A stretch of 11,334 nt of DNA from DATKMG01 sp035541995 (GCA_035541995.1 DATKMG010000832.1:1-11334), one strand, 5' to 3'. Counted from the first letter of the stretch, positions 1 to 7,249 are shown. A program made the numbers and translations. Notes: a model not told the origin generated them from the letters alone.

Positions 1-471
1 GCCCCGATTTCCCCCTGCCACAGTTTCCGGCCCACGAGCCCTTCAATCGGGACATTTAAATTTGTCTGATTGCACTCCGGCAGGGAGGTTAAACATGTTT
101 TCCCCATATTATTGGGAGTGAAAATTCTTCATCCATATACAATAGAATATTCATCAGCTTCTAACAACACTCGGCTATTAATAAAAAGCGCATCTGCAAC
201 AGCCAGTGGAATCTCCCAACCAGCATGAAGGGGGGGCGGTTTCCACTGGCTTCGCTTACACGATGTTGATTGGCGATGCATGGAAACATGGCTGAGGCAT
301 GCGAAGAATTCAGATTGGCATAGGCTGCTTTTGGGGATCGAGAAGCCAAGTTTTAAATTTTAATAAATGCAGCTGCACGCAACTTCGCTGACAGAACTGC
401 TGATAAAAAGGAATCCACCTTGTCTAGTATGGAATCCTCGCTGCTATATTGGTCGATATTTTGTTGGCAAG
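1..471. other. Left-edge region without an intact gene
   Basis: No convincing gene is visible on either strand. In one plus frame the first 59 bases read as a possible protein end, PDFPLPQFPAHEPFNRDI, then TAA at 57-59. This could be the 3' end of a gene lying to the left, but 18 residues are too few to tell. The only clear structure is the inverted repeat at 201-251, listed separately. A 62-codon minus-strand frame at 161-349 lacks a ribosome binding site and domain features, and I treat it as chance. Confidence 0.4.
201..251. repeat. 11-bp perfect inverted repeat (stem-loop)
   Basis: AGCCAGTGGAA at 201-211 is the exact reverse complement of TTCCACTGGCT at 241-251, with a 29-base spacer that itself contains a CCC run and a G7 run able to pair. 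A T-run follows neither arm directly, so it is not a typical intrinsic terminator. It could be a palindromic repetitive element or an RNA hairpin. Only one copy is present here. Confidence 0.6.
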
Positions 472-960
472 CTTTTATTCACAGGCACAGGGTGCATCAT
501 AGCCAAATCACCAATAGGGTGTGTCGGCAAACCCCGCACCTGAACACAAGCCGGTCGGATTTAAAATAGCCATTGTCGACGACCGGATGGAATTTGCGAA
601 CGCCGATAAGTTCCCGATGGCGGACAGCTTTTATGTCGACCGTTGGGAAGAAGTGTAAAAAACCTGCCGGTCAACGATTCTTCATATCTATTCATCGCCA
701 CACGCGGGCGTTCATTGGACCTGCTGTGTCTAAGATTCGGGCTGCAGTCGCCCGCCCGCTATATCGGCATGCTGGGAAGCTTGAGCAAAAACCGGTCTCT
801 TTTCGAACTGCTTGAATAGGAAGGTGTGGACCCTGCGCAATTCAAGCGCGTCTGTGTGCTGGTGGGAATTGACATTGCGGTGGAAACGGCTGAGGAAATT
901 GCGACGAGCATGGCCGCGGAACTAATCGCCGTTTTTCTTCTCCATCTATCAGAATCCACC
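472..960 (+). pseudogene. Decayed XdhC/CoxI-family gene
   Basis: XdhC/CoxI proteins help insert or sulfurate the molybdenum cofactor of xanthine- and CO-dehydrogenase-type enzymes. Bases 557-655 encode GFKIAIVDDRMEFANADKF followed by a DSFYVDRWEEV segment, matching the family's VVDDRPEFAN region. After a one-base frame change near 656-661 the match continues in another frame with FIATRGRS, then ARYIGMLGS, then VDPAQFKRVCVLVGIDI and ETAEEIATSMAAELIAV. These match the family motifs TRG, (A)YIGM(I/L)GS and GLDIGAETPEEIAxSIxAEI. An in-frame TAG lies at 817-819 where the family has an acidic or basic residue. Upstream, 475-510 reads LLFTGTGCIIAKS in the other frame, a likely worn version of the IFGAGHIAK nucleotide-binding loop, so at least two frame changes and one stop are present. 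The N-terminal domain is not recognisable. The gene cannot make a full protein. The family call is firm from the motif order; the exact ends are not. Confidence 0.75.
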
Positions 961-1341
961 GACGACCGCTTCACTTTTCATCCGGCGTTAACCCTAGCCG
1001 CAAGCTTACGCCGAATACCGTTTGCCGTTGAACGCCAATGCTCTGCTGGAATCCGCGTTAATCCATGGCCGGCTTCCGCTTTTCGTATAGATAAAATCCC
1101 CTTCTTTAAGTCGAAGCAGAAGATGCTTTGATTGCTTGTTATCCTTCGATTGATGTATTTTTGAAAACTAAACCGACAATTAACAAAAGCTTTATAATTC
1201 ACTCATACTCTTTAGGTAATATTTCTTTTGCATCAACAGACGATGGCTGCATACCAATGAATGGAGTCTTTTATCTGTTGCCTACTGCAAGTAGCGGCAA
1301 TCTGCGCTTTGAAAATATTGTTTCGCTGCGGAAAGAATTGA
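961..1341. other. Gap after the xdhC remnant; possible MocA-like scrap
   Basis: No intact gene. Around 988-1085 short segments in two plus frames, LTLAASLRR and then YRLPLNANALLESALIHG, recall the start of MocA/MobA-type nucleotidyltransferases (LAAGxSxRMG, then LPLxGKPLLE). These genes often neighbour xdhC, but the resemblance is loose. The stretch 1140-1341 is AT-rich and holds a TATAAT at 1193-1198, about 145 bases before the next ORF, without a good -35 at normal spacing. It may be a promoter for the TPR-like gene. Confidence 0.3.
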
Positions 1342-2058
1342 ATGCATCCCCAAAAACTGCTCCTCTCTTTAGCCATCGGTGCGATCGGCATCATGGTTCT
1401 GCTATTAGCAGTTGTCGTCTGGAAGAACAGACAGGACGGCGCCTTAGCCGATAATCGAAAAGCTGCGGTATCCAATACGCCGACTTCGCGGCAGAAGAGC
1501 GTGATTGGCTTGTATCCAGAGTCCAAAAGCCACCGTCGGGAAGAAAAGCAGTTGTCGCCAATTGATTCCACTCCTGATACCAGCCCTGCACATATGCTGG
1601 ACGATTCTAAGTTGTCAACTGAAGACAATTCCGCCCCGGGAACGCTGTTGAACGGGGGGTTGCAATTGATTCAGGAGGGACACTATGCAGAAGGGGAAAA
1701 TGCCTTCTTGCAGCTTGTCCGCAAGGGCAGCGAAAATCCAACCAGCCTGGCCTCTGATCGTTGGGCAACAGGACTCAATAATTATAGGCACGAAACCATT
1801 GAAGAGGCCGCTTCATATTTTAAGAGAATGACCCTTGTGTCTTCGAGCAATATGTCCGATGAGCAGCTTAAAACGGCTCAATTTTTTGTTGCATCCATTT
1901 ATGTTGAGCTCACGAAATCATCGGAAAGCTCGAAAGATCGAAATCGCTATTCTCTGGAGGCACAAAATGAAATCCGGGCTTTTTTGGAGAAATGGCCCGA
2001 TGATCTTTTGTCGTTTCCGCTCCGGCTTTCCCTTGCATGGCTGGAACAATCGATGTGA
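1342..2058 (+). CDS. Membrane-anchored protein with TPR-like helices
   Basis: This 238-residue protein begins with a positively charged tip and one membrane segment at about residues 7-27 (LLLSLAIGAIGIMVLLLAVV), followed by KNR, so it is probably anchored in the inner membrane with the rest outside the cytoplasm. Residues 30-100 are polar and low in complexity, a likely linker. From about residue 101 on, amphipathic helices follow a tetratricopeptide-like pattern: GLQLIQEGHYAEGENAFLQL, then ETIEEAASYFKRM, then AQNEIRAFLEKWPDD. TPR proteins of this kind act as protein-protein scaffolds, and envelope and polysaccharide loci often contain them; a role here is inference. ATG 1342 has a GGAAAG seven bases upstream. 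The protein ends soon after a helix, so it may be shortened at the C-terminus. No paralogue with a known function can be named from sequence alone. Confidence 0.6.
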   Translation: MHPQKLLLSLAIGAIGIMVLLLAVVVWKNRQDGALADNRKAAVSNTPTSRQKSVIGLYPESKSHRREEKQLSPIDSTPDTSPAHMLDDSKLSTEDNSAPGTLLNGGLQLIQEGHYAEGENAFLQLVRKGSENPTSLASDRWATGLNNYRHETIEEAASYFKRMTLVSSSNMSDEQLKTAQFFVASIYVELTKSSESSKDRNRYSLEAQNEIRAFLEKWPDDLLSFPLRLSLAWLEQSM

Positions 2059-2522
2059 GTTTCCGCTGTATCCTTGCATCGTGCGGCCCGGGGTCGGCGA
2101 GCAGAGTCAGGTTTGACGAACCGAGTGCGGTAATTCTGCTGGCTCGGGTTTGTGATGTGGAAGGACGCGGCCTGTTAGGGATCCCCTAATGACCGATGGA
2201 GCTGACCTAAGTTGCCATGGGGGCTGAACCGGTACCGAGTGTTGATTTTCAAGCGTTGATTTCAAAATTGACAAAAAACCGAGTACCGTCTAACCTGCCG
2301 TTGTTTCGGCGGCACCGGCGTGGAAACTCTGAATGAATCCGAAATGGTTTTTCTACTTAAAGCAATGTCCAATTCTTCGGGTCAAGTCGTTGGTGGCTGG
2401 ATTGAGCTTCGCCGCGCTCGATCTCTCCCGCCCTCAGCCATGAACCGACTCTGGGAGTATGGACGGGAAACTCCTTTATCCTCGATGAGACTGACTGAGT
2501 CTTCTGAAATCACTGGACCCTA
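2059..2522. other. Gap before the flippase with short repeats
   Basis: No intact gene. TTAGGG-ATC-CCCTAA at 2175-2189 is a small perfect inverted repeat. GTTGATTTTCAA (2241-2252) and GTTGATTTCAA (2255-2265) form a near-tandem repeat, flanked by two copies of ACCGAGT (2234-2240 and 2278-2284). A 36-codon frame at 2333-2443 (MNPKWFFYLKQCPILRVKSL...) has a natural-looking composition but no known domain; it may be the remains of an upstream gene. Confidence 0.4.
2268..2296 (+). promoter_or_regulatory. Candidate promoter upstream of the flippase
   Basis: TTGACA at 2268-2273 is a perfect sigma-70-type -35 box, followed after 17 bases by TAACCT (2291-2296), which matches the -10 consensus at only three of six positions. 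It lies about 230 bases before the flippase start, among short repeats. It is weak evidence for a promoter. Confidence 0.25.
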
Positions 2523-3875
2523 TTGGTGCAACCTGTGCATGCAACGCAACTGAAGAAATGGCTGCAGGAGTTTTGCTTTGTGATGGCTCCCAAACTGCTC
2601 GGGGGAGCCAGTACCTTCCTGCTGAACATCATCCTATTTCGTTTCTTTAGTCCAGAACAGTATGGCGCCTATGCGATATGTATTTCGGTGATAGTGCTGG
2701 CGGAAGGGAATTTCGGTTCTGCCATTGACTTGGCGGTGCTGCGATTGGCTCCGTTGTGCAGGACGGATGATCCATCGCGGAGCCGCGCGATTCAACAGGC
2801 CGGCCTGTATATCAAACTCGTGTTGATCGGCGTCGTCTTTTTGTTTTTGTGGCTCTTTGCGGTTCCGCTTCAGCGAATGCTGTTTTCCAACAAAGGAGAG
2901 GTTTCCTGGCTCCATTGGACGACAGCGGTGATCCTGGGAGTACTGTCGCTACGATCCGTGCAGACACATTTCCAGGTCGAGGGGAAGTTCAGTGCGTATG
3001 GCAAGCTGGAATTGTTGCACATCTTCTCGAAATTTACAGGGGTTGCAATTGCGGTCGTCATGGGGCGCGTAAATCTCGGATTGATACTGGCCTTCTTCGC
3101 GGCGGCACCGATCAGCCTCTGCATTTTCTTTTTTGTCATCTCCGGAAAAGACTTCTTCCGCGGCAGGAATTTGCTTTCGATTCAATTGATTAAGCAAATG
3201 GTTCACTTCATGAAATGGTTCTTGGTTACAACTGGCATAAGCGTTTTGGTTGCCCAGTTGCCCAATTTCACTCTAACTCGATGGGCAGGCATAAGAGAAG
3301 TCGGAATCTATTCCGCGGGCAGCGCGTTGTCATCGATATTCCCCATGTTAGGCCTCTATCTTTCCGTTCTCCTAAGTCCTAGAATCATGTCTTTTTGCCG
3401 TCAGGGAACGATCTACTCACTCTATCGGGTGTTGCAGCGGATTCTCATTGCCGCATCGGGGGTCATTTACCTGTTCTTCTTTTTGTCTATTGATCTCATT
3501 GCCCGGAAGCTGTTTCCCTCGAGTTTCGCCCAGTCCAAAACGATTTTCATGATTCTTCTGCCTGCTGCACTTTCTTGGCTGGCGACAACGCCGTTGAACA
3601 TGACCTTTGTGATGTTTATCCGCCCCAAGTTTATTGTTTTTATGGAGACTATCTTATTCCCTTTCCTGATATTATCTTTCTATCTGGTCATTCCGGGTCA
3701 CGGAGCGGTTGGCGCTGCATGGGTGGCTATGGTTTTTGGCCTGATTCGATCTGGGAGCATCCAAGTGGCAGCGTGGATATGGGTCCGCAGATTTCCTGTC
3801 GCGGCAGATTCCCGATTGAACGCACCAGAGGATTCGCTAGTTGCCACGAGCCTCCCCGAGAAATTTGGCTGGTGA
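2523..3875 (+). CDS. Wzx-type polysaccharide flippase (MOP superfamily)
   Basis: This is a 450-residue, strongly hydrophobic protein with about 12 predicted membrane helices, for example at residues 21-41, 47-67, 93-115, 185-208, 341-364 and 370-392. The N-terminal pattern of a short charged head, a first helix, then FFSPEQYGAYAICISVIVLA, matches the LLGPExFGxYAL signature of Wzx/RfbX-like lipid-linked oligosaccharide flippases. Length and topology suit the family (about 420-500 residues, 12-14 helices). It would carry undecaprenyl-diphosphate-linked repeat units across the inner membrane. The start is uncertain: the longest frame begins at TTG 2523, with GTG at 2526, 2535 and 2580 and ATG at 2583. 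GGAG at 2567-2570 would suit GTG 2580, but that start removes the head (TQLKKWLQEF) common in this family. The convergent operon encodes the matching assembly enzymes. Substrate cannot be predicted. Confidence 0.88.
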   Translation: MVQPVHATQLKKWLQEFCFVMAPKLLGGASTFLLNIILFRFFSPEQYGAYAICISVIVLAEGNFGSAIDLAVLRLAPLCRTDDPSRSRAIQQAGLYIKLVLIGVVFLFLWLFAVPLQRMLFSNKGEVSWLHWTTAVILGVLSLRSVQTHFQVEGKFSAYGKLELLHIFSKFTGVAIAVVMGRVNLGLILAFFAAAPISLCIFFFVISGKDFFRGRNLLSIQLIKQMVHFMKWFLVTTGISVLVAQLPNFTLTRWAGIREVGIYSAGSALSSIFPMLGLYLSVLLSPRIMSFCRQGTIYSLYRVLQRILIAASGVIYLFFFLSIDLIARKLFPSSFAQSKTIFMILLPAALSWLATTPLNMTFVMFIRPKFIVFMETILFPFLILSFYLVIPGHGAVGAAWVAMVFGLIRSGSIQVAAWIWVRRFPVAADSRLNAPEDSLVATSLPEKFGW

Positions 3876-4420
3876 CTTTTCACACGAATAATCATCTCCA
3901 AACAGATCCGCAAGAGAATCACCTAGTCTCCTATCCGGAAGAGCTCAAACGGTCTTAGTAAGCCTTTGATATACTTAGCGTTATCGCAATACAATCAGTC
4001 CTTAACGGGACAGTAGTGCCGCTGGATCTGAACTTCAACCTGGATCCAGCCCTGCCTTCCGCTATTCCTTTGCACGGTTTTTTCTATTGCTGCCGCACAT
4101 GAATCCTTAACCAAATCTTTTCAAATAGACAACTAAAAGAGAATAAAGCTCTGCCATATTCTCTCCGGTCAATTTCCAACCTTGCAGGAGGGGCAGGCAG
4201 GAATATATCAGCGCTTCATCACCATGGGTTTCGTGGAGCTTTCCCGCCGGGGTTGGTTGCATTACTTTTGCGTTGCCTGAATTCAATAATGAGCTTTGCC
4301 GACTTCGGTTTTTATGCTTCGTCCTCCTACTAAAATGGCCTGAAAACTCCTCTATCTGGGAACGACACCCCAGGAGGTGGTACTACGGGAAAGAAAAGCA
4401 GGGAGAAAAAAAGCGGAATA
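3876..4420. other. Gap after the flippase
   Basis: I see no intact gene on either strand, and no clear terminator after the flippase; a T6 run near 4079-4084 has no hairpin before it. CTGGATC occurs twice close together near 4021 and 4041, the second as the palindrome CTGGATCCAG. The frame of the following TPR remnant can be read back to about 4361 but shows no recognisable repeat there. Confidence 0.4.
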
Positions 4421-4645
4421 ACAGTGTTATACGTCGCTCTTCAACAGTACGAAGCGGCCATTGAAAATGCCAAGAAAGCTATCGAAATTTATCCAAATCT
4501 AGGCTAGGCGTTCGTATCCATGGGCCAAGCGTATTCGGGATTAGGGAAAAATGAAAAGGCGCGTGATGCTTATCAAAAGGCTGTCCAGTTGGAACCGGCG
4601 CAGAAGACTGTTGTTGAAGCGCTGTTGAAAGAACTCGAAAGGTAA
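4421..4645 (+). pseudogene. TPR-protein remnant split by an in-frame TAG
   Basis: Two consecutive tetratricopeptide repeats are readable in a single frame. The first half is QQYEAAIENAKKAIEIYPN, then TAG at 4505-4507. The second is AFVSMGQAYSGLGKNEKARD followed by AYQKAVQLEP, then a C-terminal helix VVEALLKELER and TAA at 4643-4645. The TPR consensus positions (G8, Y11, G15, A20, Y24, A27, P32) are well kept. TAG stands where E or a similar residue is expected at the start of a repeat, so a single GAG-to-TAG change would explain it. No start codon with a ribosome binding site is visible upstream, so the 5' part is missing or unrecognisable. An internal ATG at 4519 could start only a one-repeat peptide. 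It is probably the tail of a longer TPR protein. It is not a direct copy of the TPR-like ORF at 1342-2058. Confidence 0.75.
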
Positions 4646-4686
4646 ACTGCATTGAGGAGCAGCGAGCGGGTCGTACAAACTGCATT

Positions 4687-4920
4687 TTGTTTTGGGAATC
4701 GGCGGTTGCCGCTTTTTATAGTTTCAAGTTGTGCCATCCGCGGGCTGTCCTGCGCCTGTCTGATTATATATTTTTTCGCGGCTGCAAGCAGTATTCTCAC
4801 GAGGTGTGTACTGGTTTTTGGCTTACAGGTCGATGTATTTTTAATTGCGCTCAAAGGCTGAGGGATGAGGAAAACCGGTCTGAAGGCGGTTCCCCAATTT
4901 CAGAATTGCCGTTTGGCTGA
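4687..4920 (+). pseudogene. yidD: Probable worn yidD-family remnant
   Basis: YidD is a small membrane-associated protein (about 70-100 residues) that aids YidC/Sec membrane protein insertion. The frame reads FYSFKLCHPRAVL, then FRGCKQYSHEV, GFWLTGRCIFNCAQRL and RSEGGSPIS. In order these line up with the family pattern RxYQxxxSPLRAxL, YPSCSxYxxEA, FGxxxGxxLxxKRLxRC and HPxxxGGYDPVP. The first Cys of CSQY and the GG near the end remain, but the SP of LSP, the CRxxP segment, the RC and the DPVP end are lost or altered. The frame is open only from a TTG with no ribosome binding site. I judge it a substitution-worn pseudogene; a divergent working copy is less likely. It lies 41 bases after the TPR remnant on the same strand. 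Confidence 0.5.
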
Positions 4921-4964
4921 TCCGCGCCGATTATGTTGAAGAACATCTGACGTGGCTCCAAGGC

Positions 4965-4985
4965 AAAACTTAAGGGACTCCCCTT
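4965..4985 (-). terminator. Weak candidate terminator of the minus-strand operon
   Basis: Read on the minus strand, AAGGG-GAGT-CCCTT (4985-4972) forms a 5-bp stem with a 4-base loop, followed by AAG and TTTT. It starts within the stop codon of the glycosyltransferase gene. The position is right but stem and T-run are short. Confidence 0.35.
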
Positions 4986-6214
4986 CATTTCCGTGCAACA
5001 CTGTAATAGGTATCCTCAAGTTCTCTTACGGCGATTTCCATGGAATAGTTCTCCTCAATGAATTTCCTGGCTTCATTTCCCAATTGAGTGCGTCTTTCTT
5101 TATCTCCAATGAGGTCTAAAGTGGCTTTCGCGAACGCCTCTTCATCGCCTGCTGGCACCATTATACCGTTCTTTCCCGGCGCCATGATTTCGCGCAAACC
5201 GCCCACATCGGAAACCACGATAGGCAATCCTGCCGCCATGCCTTCCCCGATCGTCTGTGACACTCCCTCAATACTTGAAGGATGAACAAGGATATCGGCA
5301 AGCGCAAGCAGCTCAAAAGGTTCAGGAATAAACCCCAGGAAGCTCACCGCATGATCAATGGCCAACATCTTAGAAAGCGCTTTCAGCTCTCCTGCCAACG
5401 GCCCTTCACCCAGAATCCAGAGCCGTGCCTGAGGACATTGGGTCAAAACTCTCTTGAAAACGCGCAAAAGCTGATCTTGCGCCTTTTCAGGATGAAATCT
5501 TCCCATGTAAATCAACAACGGCATTTCGGCCGCAATCCCTTTCTGGCGGCGCTTCTGTTCCCGCTCGGGCGAAGACATTTTCCCGTTTCGCAATTCGAAG
5601 CCTGATATCAGCTTGCGCAACTGCTCTGGACGAGCCAGATCCATCTCCACAGTCCTGCGGAAGGTATAGTCGCAATGGACCGTAATTTGGTCGAAAAAGC
5701 GCAGTGCGATTTTATCCAGTTGCTGCAAAAAGTTGCGCTTCCAATCGAGATCGGACCACATATAAAGCGTCGTTATCGTCTTAACGGGAACGACTCTGGC
5801 CGCCAGGGCGCCGACCATATCGGCATACCAGTTATGTGTATGCAATATCTGGATTTGATTTTCCCGAATAACCCTCGCTACGGCCTTGGCGGCTTTCACA
5901 AAAGGTTTGCGGCGCCCCCAAGGGATCATGTGAATTGGCCATTCTTGGCTTCTAATGAAATCTGCGAAGGGCGCCTCAGTTCTTCCATGGTTGGCGAAAC
6001 ATGCCAGACGAATAGGAAAGCGAACGGCATCGATCTTCCTTAACCATTTGACAATTCCGGTCTCCACTCCTCCCCACCCAACCGTGTGGACCAGATGCAA
6101 TACACGGATAGTCGGTTCCATTCCCGGAAATAAATCGTTATCCGGCTTCTCCCAACTACGACTACACGCCATCGATGTTGCCAAATTCGTTATCCTGAAA
6201 TCTCTCTTGATCAA
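4985..6214 (-). CDS. GT4-family glycosyltransferase
   Basis: This 409-residue frame is a GT-B fold retaining glycosyltransferase of the GT4 group, which transfers a sugar from a nucleotide donor to a lipid-linked or saccharide acceptor at the cytoplasmic membrane face. Numbered from TTG 6214, the N-terminal domain has the donor/acceptor loop GWGGVET (46-52) and LHTHNW (124-129). The C-terminal domain has YMGRFHPEKAQD (236-247), LGEGPL (268-273) and the EX7E catalytic signature as E316-GVSQTIG-E324, followed by GMAAGLPIVVSDVGGLREI. Its start is unclear: TTG 6214 overlaps the epimerase stop as TTGA, ATG 6172 and ATG 6121 are also in frame. The conserved fold begins at about residue 36 (RVLHLVHT), so ATG 6121 would give a normal-sized protein, with the first 31 residues unlike the family. 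No start has an ideal ribosome binding site. It is the last gene of a three-gene operon. Donor sugar unknown. Confidence 0.9.
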   Translation of the reverse strand: MIKRDFRITNLATSMACSRSWEKPDNDLFPGMEPTIRVLHLVHTVGWGGVETGIVKWLRKIDAVRFPIRLACFANHGRTEAPFADFIRSQEWPIHMIPWGRRKPFVKAAKAVARVIRENQIQILHTHNWYADMVGALAARVVPVKTITTLYMWSDLDWKRNFLQQLDKIALRFFDQITVHCDYTFRRTVEMDLARPEQLRKLISGFELRNGKMSSPEREQKRRQKGIAAEMPLLIYMGRFHPEKAQDQLLRVFKRVLTQCPQARLWILGEGPLAGELKALSKMLAIDHAVSFLGFIPEPFELLALADILVHPSSIEGVSQTIGEGMAAGLPIVVSDVGGLREIMAPGKNGIMVPAGDEEAFAKATLDLIGDKERRTQLGNEARKFIEENYSMEIAVRELEDTYYSVARK

Positions 6215-7245
6215 TTTCCTAAAGGCTCGGCTTGGATTCCAGCTTGTCTAGAGACAGCGGCGCCCTCGTTGAGAAAGGGCTCAGTCCTCGAGCGTATCTC
6301 CACCAGATGATCGATTGTCTTCTTCAGTCCTCCCCTAAGTGAAACTCGGGGCTCCCATCCGACGGCTTCAAATGCCTCCTGATTGTCGCAGTAACTCCGC
6401 ATACTCTCGGTAGGGCGCATGCGCGACAAATCCACTTCGACATGCATGGTGCTTCCCATCAGCCGAATGATGAGTTGCGCTAAGTCCACCACTGTGATTT
6501 CTGAGCCTCCGCTAATGCTGATAACGCGGCCGCTCATCTCCCTTCCCTTTTCTGCAATAGCAGTGAAGGCGCGTGTGGCATCGTGAATGTAAAGTGGAGC
6601 TCTAGTCTGATTGCCGCCGTCCAGCTTTAACACCTGCTGCCCATCCAATACTGCTCCGACGACGCGATTAATCAAGTTGAATCCCTGGCCAGGACCATAT
6701 ACCAATGTGGGACGGACCGAGACCACGGCAAGATCATGAAGCCGCGTGAAAAGCTTGCAATATTCCCAGCCCGCCACTTTGGCGATGGCATAGGAACTGA
6801 GAGGTTGAACCGGCATGCTCTCGCAAACCGGGATACTAGTGTTCCCATACACCTTGCTGGAGTCTCCATAAATAAACAGCTCACCGCCACAGGCACGAAA
6901 TGACTCGAGAGCATTTACTGTTGCCAATATATTAGCTTTGATCACTGCATGATATTGCGACGGCCCCTCCTTGGCATCCGGATGGGCCGCAAGGTGAAAG
7001 AGAATCTGAGGGGCGAATTCTCTGAGGTTCCTTCGGGTGTCCTCCAGGTTCTCCAGATCACAATCGAGGAAGAAATAGTTCCGATTTGAACTCCTTCCCA
7101 GAATTCCTCCGCCAGTGCGGTCCAATCCTCCAACAATTGCACCCTCGGACAGCAGATGTTCGGCGAGCTGCGAGCCTATGAATCCGCTTGCGCCCGTTAT
7201 AAGAACCCTTCTTCCAACCAGAGGTGAGGCGTTGTGTTTGTTCAT
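6211..7245 (-). CDS. NAD-dependent sugar epimerase/dehydratase (extended SDR)
   Basis: The 344-residue protein has all the main marks of extended short-chain dehydrogenases acting on nucleotide sugars, such as UDP-glucose 4-epimerases and related enzymes. These are the Rossmann loop GASGFIG (18-24), acidic D42 at the end of the second strand for the NAD ribose, HLAA (84-87), the catalytic serine region GDSSKVYG (127-134), catalytic YAIAK (Y152, K156), RPTLVYGPGQ (178-187), YIHD (219-222) and a C-terminal AFEAVGWEPRVSLRGGL. It would make or modify a nucleotide sugar for the polysaccharide. Exact chemistry (4-epimerase, dehydratase or reductase) cannot be read from the sequence. ATG 7245 lies four bases after the stop of the sugar transferase, and its stop overlaps the next frame's possible TTG start, so the three genes are almost surely cotranscribed. 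A G-rich stretch (GGGAGGGAG) lies 9-13 bases before the start. Confidence 0.9.
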   Translation of the reverse strand: MNKHNASPLVGRRVLITGASGFIGSQLAEHLLSEGAIVGGLDRTGGGILGRSSNRNYFFLDCDLENLEDTRRNLREFAPQILFHLAAHPDAKEGPSQYHAVIKANILATVNALESFRACGGELFIYGDSSKVYGNTSIPVCESMPVQPLSSYAIAKVAGWEYCKLFTRLHDLAVVSVRPTLVYGPGQGFNLINRVVGAVLDGQQVLKLDGGNQTRAPLYIHDATRAFTAIAEKGREMSGRVISISGGSEITVVDLAQLIIRLMGSTMHVEVDLSRMRPTESMRSYCDNQEAFEAVGWEPRVSLRGGLKKTIDHLVEIRSRTEPFLNEGAAVSRQAGIQAEPLGN

Positions 7246-7249
7246 AAGT

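Noticed and set aside
573..815. 80-codon plus-strand frame
   Set aside because: Alternative frame over the xdhC remnant; the family match lies in the other two frames.
1233..1628. 131-codon minus-strand frame opposite the TPR-like gene
   Set aside because: Antisense frame without signal, membrane or domain features; the plus frame has a membrane anchor and ribosome binding site.
2320..2553. 77-codon GTG-started frame before the flippase
   Set aside because: No ribosome binding site or domain, and it overlaps the flippase start.
3575..3958. 127-codon frame over the flippase 3' end
   Set aside because: Shadow of the flippase in another frame, with irregular Cys/Trp-rich composition.
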